NCBI GenBank assembly: GCA_037176725.1
Contig: JAZBRS010000014.1
Span: forward strand, 78,722,501 to 78,786,500
Reading direction: 5' to 3'
Origin: Posidonia oceanica
Lineage: Eukaryota; Streptophyta; Magnoliopsida; Alismatales; Posidoniaceae
DNA length: 64,000 bases
Made by a program: the position numbers and the translations under genes. The first letter of the stretch is position 1; each line of letters opens with the position of its first letter. The notes beneath the pieces were generated by a model, which was given only the letters and a program-made list of their open reading frames with translations, did not search any database and had not been told where the DNA came from. Below, piece after piece: positions 21,817 to 33,539 of this stretch.

Positions 21817-24800
21817 TGTTGACACCCCATTTTGACAGGCTGGATCGTTTGGAGCCTTCCGGAGGCTGCTGGACCCGAATCTGGACCCAAATCCACACCT
21901 TCCTCTCCTTCTTTCCCCTCAAAACAAGCCCAAACTCAACCTAGGATCACCCCCCTTTCCCGAACCTGAAAACCCACCAAAATCCATAGGAAAACTCACC
22001 CCTGATGACTTAGCAAACCCACCAAAAGCCTGCAAAATCTCAAACCAGACCCCTCCCAAAAACCCTAGGAAACTTAGGCAAAAATACCCTTTTTCTACGC
22101 CTCAAAACCCCTCCAAAACCAAACCAAAACTCCAGGACTAGAACTAGAAATCCTAGACCCCGCACCCGCCAAATTTCACCCCTTTCCGAGACCTCTAAGC
22201 CCCCCTTCTGCCTGAATTATCGTTTTCTCTCTCCGGGATTATCGTTTTCTCTCTCCTCTCTCTCTCCTGATTATCGTCTCTCTTTTCATCCCCTTCTTGC
22301 CCTTTTTCTGGCTTGGCTGTGGGCCCCCTTTGTACTCCTATCCCTTCTCTATCTTATTCCTATTTTTATTTTATTTTTAGCATTTTCCCTGAATTTTAAA
22401 AATCTTTTCCCTCAAACCTATCTCTTTCCCTTTTATTTTCCTTTTTCCCCTTTTCTTTCTTCTTTTCCTTTTCCTTCTTCTCTCTTTTGCAAAAATCCAT
22501 AAAAATCCTTAAAAATCTGTAAAACCCCAAAACATAAAAGAAACAAATCAGAATTCCAAGAAAAGCAACTAAAAAACATTAAACAAATGATTAAAAACTC
22601 AAACTTAACTAAATCAAGCTAAAAAGAAAATCAAGCATGCAAACTAAAAAATGCAAAACAAACTAAAAGAAAATACTGTAAAATCAAGTAAAAAACTGAA
22701 ATAAAGTCAGAACCTACCAGACATAAAAACCCCACTAAAAGAATTAAAAAACAAACCCTAAAGGAAAGAATTAAAAATCAAATACTAAAACAAGTAATTA
22801 AAGAAGACAAAAGACTTAACCTAATAAACATAAGGAAAAAACAGCATAAGAACTTAATTAAAAAAGGAAAAAGAAGATATAGTTAAAAGACTTAAAACAC
22901 TTAATCAAACCAGAAAAATCCAACTAAAAAACATCAAGAAGAATTAACAAATAAAAATCAAAAACATAGTTCAAAAGACTTAAAGAAGAAAAACATAAAA
23001 GACTGGAACTAAAAAGCCCAAAACCCTTTCTAATTAATATGAAAATAAATCCTAAAAATCCTAATTAACATCCTAAAATACTTAACAAGAAAACACAATT
23101 TTAAAAACAATTTAAAAAGATTTAACAAACACCTAATCAAGTGGAAAACAAATTAAAAATAAAATAAAACCCTAAAACCCTAATCAAGCCTAAAACACAC
23201 TAATTAACCTAAAAACGGTCATTTAAAAATCCAATTAAATATCTAACCTACAACCCAAGTCATCTAATATTTTTATGTATTTTTATCTTATTTTTTCCTA
23301 TTTTATTTCCCTCCTTCTTTCCATCTTTCTTTCTTTCTTCCTCTTATCTTCTCTTTTCTTCCTTACTGGGCTCATCAGCCCATTACCCTTTTTTTCTTTT
23401 TTTTTTTTTCTTTTTTTTTTTTTTTCAAACCCCAGCCCACAGCTACAGTGCCATCGTCCTCCTTCCCTCTCCCGCCTGCCATCAGCTACAGTAGTCGCTG
23501 GCCTGCCATTCTGCTGACCTGCCATCTCCTGCTCGAGCCGGACGAGCACGCGCCGAACTCCGTCCGTGCACCTGCCACCACCCCTCCTCGGCATTCAATT
23601 GCCGCAGGCCTGCAAAACCAAGAAGAGATGCTATCAGAATCCAGGCAGAAGGGAGGGGAATTCAGAGCTGATTTGAGGAGGAGTAGAGAGGAGAAAAAGA
23701 GGGTGGATCCCGGAAGAAACCAGAAAGCTTTTCCAGAGGAATCCCGAGCGAGAGAGTGAGCGATTCTTCCCCAGAAATCCACCAGAGAACACCCGACCTC
23801 CCATTCTTCCTTCCGCAGCGAACCAGAGCCCGTAACACCCCAAGAACAGCCCAGAATTCACCCCCCCAATCTCGCCCAAGCCACCTGCAACTTCTCCCTT
23901 CCTTCCCACAGAGAAACCAACCCACATTCCGTCGGAAACCGCCTGAAACCCAGACCGAACCCAACGCCGACCCATTCGGAAATTCCCCGCACTCCAGTCC
24001 ACCACATCCTCCCAAACTCCGCCCAGACACTCGCCGAGACACCACCTTTTTAAGCCGCCCAGCCTCCAGCCTTCTCCCCCACCACAGGCGAAACGCTCCA
24101 CCACAAACACCTGCACCAGTTCCTGTCCGAAATCCGCTCCAAACCCAAACTCCCCCTCCAGTCTCTTCCCGGCCTTTCTGAGCACCCAGAACCCACCACC
24201 GGACCTCCAGCTTCCTCCCGGAGGGCTCCGCTCCATCGGACGAGCAGCAGACAGAGCCCCCCACCTCCGGCAGCGACCTGAGGACCCAAAAAAGCCGGTC
24301 CTTCACTCGAGCTACAGAACCTCCGCCCTTTCGTCCAGGGAGCGTCGGAGGATCACCCTGAGAAGATTCCAGCCTCCGCGAGCGCACGGCGACCACCGCT
24401 GCAACCGGACAGACGCCGTCGGCCAACTCCGATACTGTGGAGGTCGGGAGCACATTCCAGACGCGGGAGAAGGTATTTTCTCACCTCCTCAGCTCTCCCT
24501 CCTTCCTCTTCTGCTTTTCCGCCACTCAGAAGCAAGTTTCCAGACCTCCAGCGCCGCCCGTGACTCGCCGGCCTTCCTGTCTTCTCCGGCGCCGGCAGCT
24601 TGTCTTTCGGGCGCTCCAGCCACTGGAACGCCGCTCCGATGCTGCCCAGAGCTCCGCACGGTCGCCAGCACCGCCCTCCACCGGTCTGCGCCTCCTCAGC
24701 CTCCCCTGTCGGCGGCCACAAGCACTGCAAGCTCTGCTGCTACAGTGTTCGTCGCCGCCGACGAGCCACTGTTCACTTATTTTTCTCTTTAGTATAGTTT

Positions 24801-27133
24801 TAGGTGTAAATATTGCATTTATGCCTTAAGTTCTTACATTTTTGCGTTTTAGTCCTCTGTTCATTTATTTCGCTTAGTTTTTAATTAAATACCATGCTAA
24901 ATTGCTGTTTTTATTTATGTTTTTCAGTATTTGCTTTTCAGTCCATTTACTGTGTGTTTCAGTTGTGATGTTTTATGCTTTAGCCCCCCTGTTTTCGATT
25001 ATTGCACTTAGGTCCTGTTTTAAATCAGTCTATTTAATTGCATGCATTTTACCATATAAAATTGCATTCTGGGCCCCTCTATTTTTTCATATTTACTCTC
25101 TGATCCTCTGAACTGTAGTAACCTAGGTTTTATTTTCTCATTTTGCATACTGCATTGCATTTTTTACCTTTTGACTTTGCATATTTGCACTTAGGTCCAT
25201 TTTAAATGGACAGTAACCCATTTGGCATGCATTTTAGCTTATTACATTGCATCTTTACCCCTGTTTTTCCAAAAATTGCATTTCAGTCCATGGTCAGTGA
25301 TTTCAGAGCATATTTTGCATATAAAATTGCATATTTGACCCCTGCATGATTTGAAAATTACACATAGAGCTTTGCATCTTTCAAAAACTATGTAAAAAGA
25401 CTGTTTTGCCCCTAAGTTGCATTTTAACTCCTATGCTTGCAAAAATTGCATGTAGACCCTCCACTCGCATTCCCGGACTCCCCAGAACCCCTGCTTTTCT
25501 GGAAAATTTGCATTTTAGCCCATTTCTTTCTTCAAAAATGCTTTCGAATCCCTGTTCTTTCCAAATTGCTTTTCTTTGTCTTTTCTTGCTTTGCATGCAT
25601 TCTGCATCCGTTTAATCTTACATTTAAGCTCCCCCTTGCATACACTAGGCACTTTTAACTCCCCTTCACTTGGGAGGACCTTCAGCATACCCCTAGGACC
25701 TCCCGAACACTTAGATCTGTTCTTCTCTCCCGTTCTGGCCCTTCTGCTCCGAAGCTGCGATATCTTTCAATCCGACCGTTGGATCTCCTCAAGTAAGCTG
25801 CCCAGGCGACCGCAGCGAAGCGCTCTTTAGCATGGACCAAGCAGATTTCGGATCAGACTCCCGGATCTCCAGGTATATCTTCCTGAACCCCTGCACTGCA
25901 TTCATTTGCATGCCATTTGCATCGTTTTGCGTGCCCTTTAGTTTTCTCGCCTCGTTTTGCGTGCAGTCTTGTTTTCTCGCTCCGTTTTGCGTGCCACTTC
26001 TTTGTCTCGCTCCGTTTTGCGTGCAGTCTTGTTTTCTCGCTCCGTTTTGCGTGTCGCTTCCTTGTCTTGCACCGTTTTGCGTGCCCTTTAGTTTCCTCAC
26101 CTCGTTTTGCGTGTAGTCTTGTTTTCTTGCGCCGTTTTGCGTGCCGCTTCTTGGTCTTGCACCGTTTTGCGTGCCCTTTAGTTTCCTCGCTCCGTTTTGC
26201 GTGCCCTTTAGTTTTCTCGCTCCGTTTTGCGTGTTTTAAAGTTCTCTCGCTCCATTTTGCGCGCCGCTTCTTTGTCTTGCTCCGTTTTGCGTGCCCTTTA
26301 GTTTTATTGCACCGTTTTGCGTGCTTTCAAGTTTTCTCGCTCCGTTTTGCGCGCCGCTTCTTCGTCTTGCACCGTTCTGCGTGTCCTTTAGTTTCCTCGC
26401 CTCGTTTTGCGTGCAGTCTTGTTTTCTTGCGCCGTTTTCCCTCGCATGTTGATTGCGTTGCATGGTTTTCTCGCTGTTTCGCTTTTTCGCCTACATTTGC
26501 ATATAGGGCGGTGATGCTTACTGTCCGGAGTTCTCACGAGCCAGGTTCCGCCCGGTTCGGAACACAGACAGCGTTGCTGAGCGCTTAGGTTGCACGTTTA
26601 CTTCCTTGCATCGCCTTTCATCACGTAGAGCACACCTTTGAGCATTTAGACAGGCATTCATTGGCACTTAGGCATTCAAAGTCTGCATTTCCCTGCATAT
26701 GCGAGCGTAAGCCTAGAAAGACCGATTCTCGGGCGTGTCGGGGGTGCCTAACACCTTCCCCACGCGTAACAGGAGTCCTTACCCACTCTTGGCCCGCAAT
26801 GACCATATTGCTCTTGTCCTAGGCACGAGTCACATCACTTGCATTCATTTGCATCTCATTTCTTTTGCATTGCCCTGCATTGCATCTTTTGCTTGATTTT
26901 ACGCGATTATTCACGCATCTCCCCGGTTTTCTTCGTCTTCCGATTTAATAGACTTGGTGGCGACTCCGATTTTGTCTTATCTTCTTCTTTTCTTTCCCTT
27001 TTTTCCATCTTTTAAATGTTTTCGAGTTAGGCCTTCCTTCTCGGATATAGCTGCTTATAGTGAGCCTGATTCCGATCGGTGCACGCGAGCTTTGGCATCG
27101 TGCATGGACGATCCGAACACTGGGATCGCTACA
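21817..27133 (+). repeat. LTR unit 3, full length
   Basis: 5317 bp from TGTTGACACC to GGGATCGCTACA. The first ~1.6 kb is nearly identical to units 1 and 2; beyond ~23390 it diverges clearly from them (for example around 23620-23830). It contains an enlarged 30-bp minisatellite (25918-26443), the conserved GGGGGTGCCTAACACC block near 26740, and the TGGCGACTC motif at 26958. Confidence 0.88.
25918..26443 (+). repeat. 30-bp minisatellite, ~17 copies, in LTR unit 3
   Basis: Units alternate CTCGTTTTGCGTGC or TCCGTTTTGCGTGC with AGTCTTGTTTTCTCGC, CCCTTTAGTTTTCTCGC or CGCTTCTTTGTCTTGC, period 30. This is the most regular and longest version among the LTR copies, indicating recent local expansion. 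Confidence 0.92.
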
Positions 27134-30100
27134 CTATTTTTACTTTATTTTTAGCATTTTTTCTGAATCTTAGAAATCATTTTCCCCCAACCTATCTCTT
27201 TTCCTTTTATCTCCCTCTTTTTTCCATTTCTTTCCTCCTTCCTTTTTCCTTTTCTCTCTTTTGCAAAAATCCATAAAAACCCCTAAAAATCTGTAAAACC
27301 CCAAAACATAAAAGAAACAAATCAGAACCCTAAGAAAAACAAATAAAAAACATTAAACAAGCAATTAAAAACCTAAACTTAACTAAATCAAGCTAAAAGG
27401 AAAACCAAGCATGTGAGCTAAAAAATGCAAAACAAATCAAAAGAAAACACTGAAAAATCAAGGAAAAAACTAAAATGAAATCAAAACCCACCCAAAAGTA
27501 AAAACCTCATCAGAAGAATTAAGAAACAAACATTAAAAAGAAGAATAAAAAAACAAACATTAAAACAAGTAATTAAAGAAGCAAAAGACTTAACCTAACA
27601 AACCTAAGAAAAAACAAATTAAAAAACTTAATTAAAAGGAAAAGAAAAACACATTTAAAAGATTTAAAAACACCCCATCAAACCAGAGAAATCTAACTAA
27701 AAACTTCAAGAAAAATCAACAAGTAAAAATCAAAGCATAATTTAAAAGACTTAAGAAAGAAAAAACCCTAAGAAGACTAAAACTTAAAAACCTGAAAACA
27801 ACCCTGGTTAATACGAAAATAAATCCTAAAAAATCCTAATCAATATCCTAAGTGTCCAACAAGGGAAACACAATTTTTAAAACAATTTAAAAAAGGTTTA
27901 ACAAACATTTAATCAAGTGAAAACTAATTAAAAACAAAACCAAAACCTTAAAACCCTAATCAAGCCCAAAACACATTAATCAACCCAAAATGGTCATTAA
28001 AAAATCTAATTAAAATCCTAATTCACAACACAACCTTTCTAGTATTTTTATTTATTTTTAGTTTATTTTTCCTAATTTTATTTCCTCACTTTTCCCCCTC
28101 TTTCTCCCTTCTTTCCCTTTTTTCTTTCCTTTTCTTCCTTACTGGGCCCGTTGGCCCGTTTCTCCCTTCCTCCTTTATTTCTTTTTCTTTTTCTCGGCCC
28201 ACAGCAGTCCGGCCCGCCCTTCTTCTTCTTCCTTCTTCTTCCTCGCGCTCCCACCGGTTTTCTCTCCCGCGAGCTGCTGCAGTCTTCCCTCCGCCATTCA
28301 AAATTTGAAGCCTTCCATCACTTCGGTCTACAGCAGCTCGTCGCTTCTCCTCTATCTCAGCACCGTTTCCAAGAGGCATTGAATGCCGGTCACCTCGCCA
28401 TCCCTTCCGCTGCAGTGCCGCCGGTGGAGTTCAAAAACTTCCAGCGCGCCAACAGCCGGTCTCCCCCCATATAAGCTTCCATTCATTCCTTCAGAGCATC
28501 TTCTTCGGTTGGCAATCCGTGTGAGCAATCAGAGAGACACCAGTAGACCATCAGCTAGAGCGTTAGCAAACCAGAGACCGAATCCAACTTCCTCCACCTG
28601 AGCGACCTCCCTCTTCTTCTCTGCCTCCTCCAATTTCCAGAAAGAGAGTGGCAAGAGAGAGTGTCTGAGAGCCTCCTTGGCATCCCGGAGAGAGCCCTTC
28701 AATTCCCCAGCATCCTCCACCCAAACCTCTCTCATTTCCCTTCTGAAATCCGCAGCAGTCCCTTCTCTTTCTTTTCCAGCAATCCGACACCACTTCGAGC
28801 CTTCAAACTTCTCCCAGTTGTTCCCCCAATCTCACCCAACAACCAGCCACCTGCTTCCACCATCCCACTGCCTTTCCACCGCCCGAAACCACCCCTAGGA
28901 CCTCCTGAACACCTAGATCTGTTCTTCTCCCCTGTTCTGGCCTTTCTGCCTTGAAGCTGCGATATCTTCCAATCCGGCGGTTGGATCTTCTCAAGTAAGC
29001 TGCCCAGGCGACCGCAGCGAAGCGCTCTTCAGCATGGACTAGACAGATCTCAGATCAGGCTCCCGGATTTCCAGGTATGTCCTCCTGAACCCCTGCATTG
29101 CATTCATTTGCATCCCATTTGCATAGTTTTCCTCGTTTTCGATTTCTGTCTCTTTGAGCATGTAGAATAGGACCTCCTCTTTCTGCTTAGCAACTTAGAT
29201 CCCCGTTTCGCGTTTCCCCATGTGTTTTGTGTTGAGTTTTCCCTGGATTTACCACTTAATGTGACTTTCTTCTCCCTTTTCCACGATTCGATCGCATCGC
29301 GAGCTTTGGGCAGTGTGCGAGACATATCGTGGAACGGTTTAGTGGGAAACGGTCTCAAAGGAGTGGAAATCCCTCCGTTTGCTCACCCTCCCCTTTGTAG
29401 GTCTTCATACCTACTCTGTGTGGCCCCGGACAACGCCTGTTCTCACACATGCGTTGTTCTACTTCTCCTTTTACTGCTTCTAATCTTTTCCTTGCATTTG
29501 CATTCGCACGGCTTTTCCGAGGTTTTTATCTCGCTGCTTTTGGCACCATTTTGCGTGCCCGCTCTCGTTTTGGCACCGTTTTGCGTGCCTGCTTTGTCTT
29601 TCGCGCCGCTTTGCGCGCTTGCCCTGTTTTTGGCACAGTTTTGCGTGCCCGTCTCGTCTTTTGCACCGATTTGCGTGCTACCTTGCTTTCTCGCTCGTTT
29701 TGCGTGTCGATCTTGTCCTTTTGCGCCGTTTCGCGTGCCGTTCATGTTTCTTGCCTCGTTTTGCGTCTTTTACGCCGTTTTCTCTTGCATGTCGCCTGCA
29801 TTGCATGGTTTTGCCGTTGTTTTGCTTTTTTCGCTTGCATTTGCATATAGGGCTATGATGCTTACTGCCTGGAGTTCTCACGAGCCAGGTTTCGCCCAGT
29901 TCGGAACACAGACAGCGTAGCTGAGCACTTAGACAGCACGTTTACTTCCTTGCTCTGCATCCTCGCACTTAGAGCACACCTTGAGCATTCATTAAGGCAT
30001 TTATAGGTACATAGGCATTCAATCCTGCATTTCCTTGTGTATGCGAGCGTAAGCCTAGAAAGACCGATTCTCGGACGTGTCGGGGGTGCCTAACACCTTC

Positions 30101-30423
30101 CCCGCACGTAACAGGAGTCCTTGCCTAGTCTTTTGGCCCGCAATGACCATACTGCCCTTATCCTAGGCTAGAGTCATCTCTTTTGCATGTATTTGCATTT
30201 GTTTTCCCTTGTATTGCTTTGCTTTGCATTTCTTGCTTGGTTTTGCGTGTTAATTCACGCATTTCCCCCAGTTTTCCTTGTCTCCTGTTAATAGACATGG
30301 TGGTGACTCTGATTTGTCTTATCTTTCTCTTTTCTCCTCGATTTTAAGTGTTTTCGAGTTGAGCCTCTTCCTCGGATCCAATCGCCGCTAATAGCGAGCC
30401 TGATTCCGATCGGGATTGCTACA
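27134..30423 (+). repeat. LTR unit 4, 5'-truncated and internally deleted
   Basis: Begins directly after the end of unit 3 at a point matching about 555 bp into a full LTR (compare 15319). It ends GGGATTGCTACA at 30423. An internal deletion of about 2 kb relative to the 5' LTR of A joins the equivalents of ~1100 and ~3143 at 28889-28897. In the central region it resembles the A 5' LTR and the B LTR more than units 1-3. Confidence 0.87.
28469..28476 (+). promoter_or_regulatory. TATA box of LTR unit 4
   Basis: ATATAAGC in CCCCCCATATAAGCTTCC. The B LTR has GGATATAAG at the equivalent place (49107-49115, minus), and the A 5' LTR has a decayed GATTTAAGC at about 678-686. This would put transcription start ~30 bases downstream and a U3 of roughly 1.9 kb in the full LTR. 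Confidence 0.5.
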
Positions 30424-31165
30424 CACGCAAAGGCGCTCGTCCTCAAATTAAGGAAGCGAGCAAACAAACAGACGTGACTTCGAAAAGGCACGCAAAGCCG
30501 CTCGTCCTCAAATTAAGGAAGCGAGCAAACAAACAGACGTGACTTCGAAAAGGCACGCAATGGCACTCGTCCTCAAATTAAGGAAGCGAGCAAACATGAC
30601 CCCGAAGGGGCAGGTAAGGGGGCTTGTCCTCAAATTAAGGATGCAAGCGACCAAACAGACGTGACTTCGAAAGGCACGCAAAGGCGCTCGTCCTCAAATT
30701 AAGGAAGCGAGCAAACATGACCCCGAAGCGGCATGTAAGGGGGCTTGTCCTCAAATTAAGGGTGCAAGCGAACAAACAGACGTAACTTCAAAAAGGCACG
30801 CAAAGGCGCTCGTCCTCAAATTAAGGAAGCGAGCAAACATGACTCCGAAGGGGCATGTAAGGGGGCTTGTCCTCAAATTAAGGATGCACGCAAACGAACA
30901 GACGTGACTTCGAAAAGGCACGCAAAGGTGCTCGTCCTCATATTAAGGAAGCGAGCAAACATAACCCCGAAGGGGCTTGTAAGGGGGCTTGTCCACAAAT
31001 TAAGGAAGCAAGCAAACAAACAGACGTGACTTCGAAAAGGCACGTAAAGGTGCTCGTCCTCAAATTAAGGAAGCGAGCAGACATGACCCCGAATGGGCAT
31101 GCAAGGGGGCTTGTCCTCAAATTAAGGATGCAAACAAACAAACAGATGTGACATCAAAAAGGCAC
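30424..31165 (+). repeat. Satellite array, 65/57-bp alternating monomers (122-bp dimer)
   Basis: Twelve monomers share the core CCTCAAATTAAGG. Core start spacings are 65, 65, 57, 64, 57, 65, 57, 65, 57, 65, 57. The long monomer ends in AAACAGACGTGACTTCG; the short one ends in AACATGACCCCGAAGGGG. The array starts at the base after the LTR end CTACA and stops at the cut edge of the Tekay fragment. It is not related to the A/B 3' UTR repeats. Confidence 0.92.
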
Positions 31166-31174
31166 GCTGATCAA

Positions 31175-32095
31175 CTAGTGATATCTTGATCTCAGATCAA
31201 GCTTCGAGAAGACAGAGGTAGACTGCAACTGATCAAACAGGTCTTCCACACGGGGCAAGGGATACATGTTCTTCACTGTATGCTGATTCAACATCCGATA
31301 GTCTATACACAATCGGAGTGAACCATCCATCTTACGGACGAACAAGACAGGCGCTCCCCACGGAGACACACTTGGCCTGATAAATCCCTTGTCCAGCAAC
31401 TCCTGCAACTGGGCCTTGAGCTCCTGCAACTCAGCTAGCGCCATCCGATAAGGATTCTTCGCAACAACACTACTGCCCGGAATCAGCTCAATAAAGAACT
31501 CCACTTCCCTATGAGGCGGCAAGCCAGGCAAATCATCCAGGAAAACGTCGGGATATTCACACACAACAGATATGTTGTAAACACCCGACTCCGGAGAAGG
31601 GGAGGTAACCACACTAGCAAGGTACCCCACACAACCCCAAGCCAAAGACTTGTAGGCCTTCACAGTAGAAATCACAAGCTTAGGCTCACCCTGGCGCACA
31701 CCTTGCACAAAGACGGAACCGGCCCCGGCAACACCAAAGAAAATCCTCCTGCGAGCACAGTCGATCAAAGCGGAATATTGGCCTAGCCAGTCCATGCCCA
31801 AGATAACATCATACTCATTCATGCTCATGAGTATAAGGGTGGCATCGAACTCTCGGCCATTCAGCTCTAGATCGACAGAAGGCAGATATCTCCACGCCAA
31901 ACTGTACTCACCCAGTGGCGTTACCACCTCCAAGTGGAAAGCTAACTTGGCTGGTACATCATCTAGCTCCGCCGCAAAAGACTCGGAGACAAAAGAGAAA
32001 GTACTTCCTGAGTCAAACAGAACTTTGGCCATTCGGCCCGCCACAAGATAAGAACCTAAGGCCAAAGCACAACCAACAGCCCCATTAAACGACAA
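31175..32095 (-). pseudogene. pol: Element C protease and N-terminal RT fragment
   Basis: 306 codons. The aspartic protease active site [12 protein letters not shown] is near residue 30, then [18 protein letters not shown] begins with [20 protein letters not shown] and LDKGFIRPS, followed by [19 protein letters not shown]. It ends at a TAG replacing CAG (Gln) just after the RT Asp motif (DLRSRYH); six bases further on homology is lost to the satellite. Lineage is Tekay/Del chromovirus by resemblance. The catalytic FVDD box and everything after it is absent, so it is inactive. Confidence 0.9.
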
Positions 32096-32359
32096 GGTTC
32101 ATATTACAAGGGGAAAGAAACAACAACAACAACAACACAACAACAACAACAACGGGTCACACCACCCAAAGGAAACTACGGGGACTTACCCTCTACCACA
32201 TTACCAGAGGGCTCACAGTCGGGAGTTGAAATAGTGAACACACACCCCCGGGTCGGCTGCTGTGGCACATTCCCCGCTCGCTTGGGAGGATCTGAGCACA
32301 TTCACTGCATTTGTCCCGATCTCCCGCAGTTGTAGCGCACCACTCTGCCCTGATTCGTC

Positions 32360-33366
32360 ACCTGCTGTGCTCGAGGGCAGTGCGCTGCAAAGTGACCCAC
32401 CTGGCCACACTGGAAACACTAGGCGCTACCCTGACCACTTGAAGCAGCCTAACTCGGACTGGTGCTACCTACTCCTGTAAAACTGTGCCGGGCACTGGAG
32501 GCAAGGCCAACACTACCACCACCTCGAGCGAAACTACGCCGAGCACCAGTACCACTGCCAGATCTGTCCTTCTTTCTCTTCCCTGTGCTACTCATGCCAC
32601 TGGAACTCGGTGGACTAGATACAGAAAACCAGGAAGTGAAGGGCAACTTGGCCTTCCTTTTGGAGTGACCACTAACATACTGGTTATACTCCTCTTCAAA
32701 GCGGGAAGCCATCTGGACAACCTCAGCTACCGTCACACAGCGGCAGCCCATCACCTTCACCCTCAAGCAGGGTTGAAGGCCTTCCAGAAATATCTCTGCC
32801 CGCCTTTACTCAGAATCAAAGGCTAGGGTGAACCTCTCCAACTGGGCAAAAGAGGCTTCATACTCAGCCACAGACATTCTGCCCTGTTGCAGACTCCAGA
32901 ATTCTCGGTCGAATCGGCTCCGCACATGGCTCGGGAAGTACTTCTCATAGAAAGCAGCTTCAAAGTCCTTCCACTTGATCTCGACCATGATAGAATCCGG
33001 AAACTTCAACCGCCTTGTGGCTCTCCACCACTCATCGGCATCGCCGTCGAGCTGAAAGGCAACCAGCCACACCCAGTGCTCCTCTGGGCACGTTAAACTA
33101 TCCAACAATTTTTCAATCCTTCGCATCCATGCCTCGCTTTCCTCAGGAGTACCAGTACCCCTGAATGCCTGCAGGTGGAGCTTGCTCAACTGGCACAGCC
33201 ACGGATCTCCCTCAGACGCTCTACCAGGCCCACTCTTGCCAAAAGCCTGAGAGATCCCGCGCATCCAACCTCGCAACTCCGTCCGCACACCCTGCCAACC
33301 ACTCTCCTCTCGAGAGCTAGGTTCCTCAGCAGGAGCCTTATCCTTTCTGCGACCACGGCAAGACAT
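32360..33366 (-). pseudogene. gag: Element C gag, one in-frame stop plus frame changes
   Basis: Starts MSCRGRRKDKAP at 33366. A capsid-like region follows with ESEAWMRRIEKLLDSLTC, DADEWWRATRR and a YEKYFP motif. A TAA at 32806-32808 interrupts the frame. The next part is LRVKVMGCRCVTVAEVVQMA and a Ser/Lys/Gly-rich stretch. A CX2CX4HX4C zinc knuckle (CFQCGQVGHFAAHC) lies near 32363-32412 in a frame that no longer joins cleanly. The order matches Ty3/gypsy gag. An (AAC)n tract lies downstream at about 32119-32153. Confidence 0.85.
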
Positions 33367-33522
33367 GCTGAACCGGGAGAGAAGCAACAAAACCTACACC
33401 ACAGCCAATAAGACAAGCAACAACATATGCCAAATAACAGGTGCAGAATCAATCATGATATGCAATTTCCTATGGAGTCACTAGACTGACCACCCCTAGG
33501 CTAGTGCAACCTAGTGAACCTG

Positions 33523-33535
33523 GGTTCTGATACCA
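33523..33535 (-). promoter_or_regulatory. Primer-binding site of element C, tRNA-iMet type, one mismatch
   Basis: Minus strand TGGTATCAGAACC, next to the LTR end at 33540. It is identical to the canonical plant initiator-Met primer site TGGTATCAGAGC except for a G-to-A change at position 11. Confidence 0.85.
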
Positions 33536-33539
33536 AACC

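Larger units (their letters stand above)
31166..33539 (-). mobile_element. Element C: second, truncated Tekay-like internal region
   Basis: Reads leftward from the shared LTR (33540-36671): primer site, gag, protease, start of RT. Homology to element D (about 39205-41578) stops at ~31167, where satellite DNA begins. The arrangement is LTR-internal-LTR-internal. Confidence 0.88.

Noticed and set aside
25917..26588. 223-codon ORF with repeated RFACPLVFS-like units
   Set aside because: Translation of the 30-bp LTR minisatellite; the other LTR copies do not preserve the frame.
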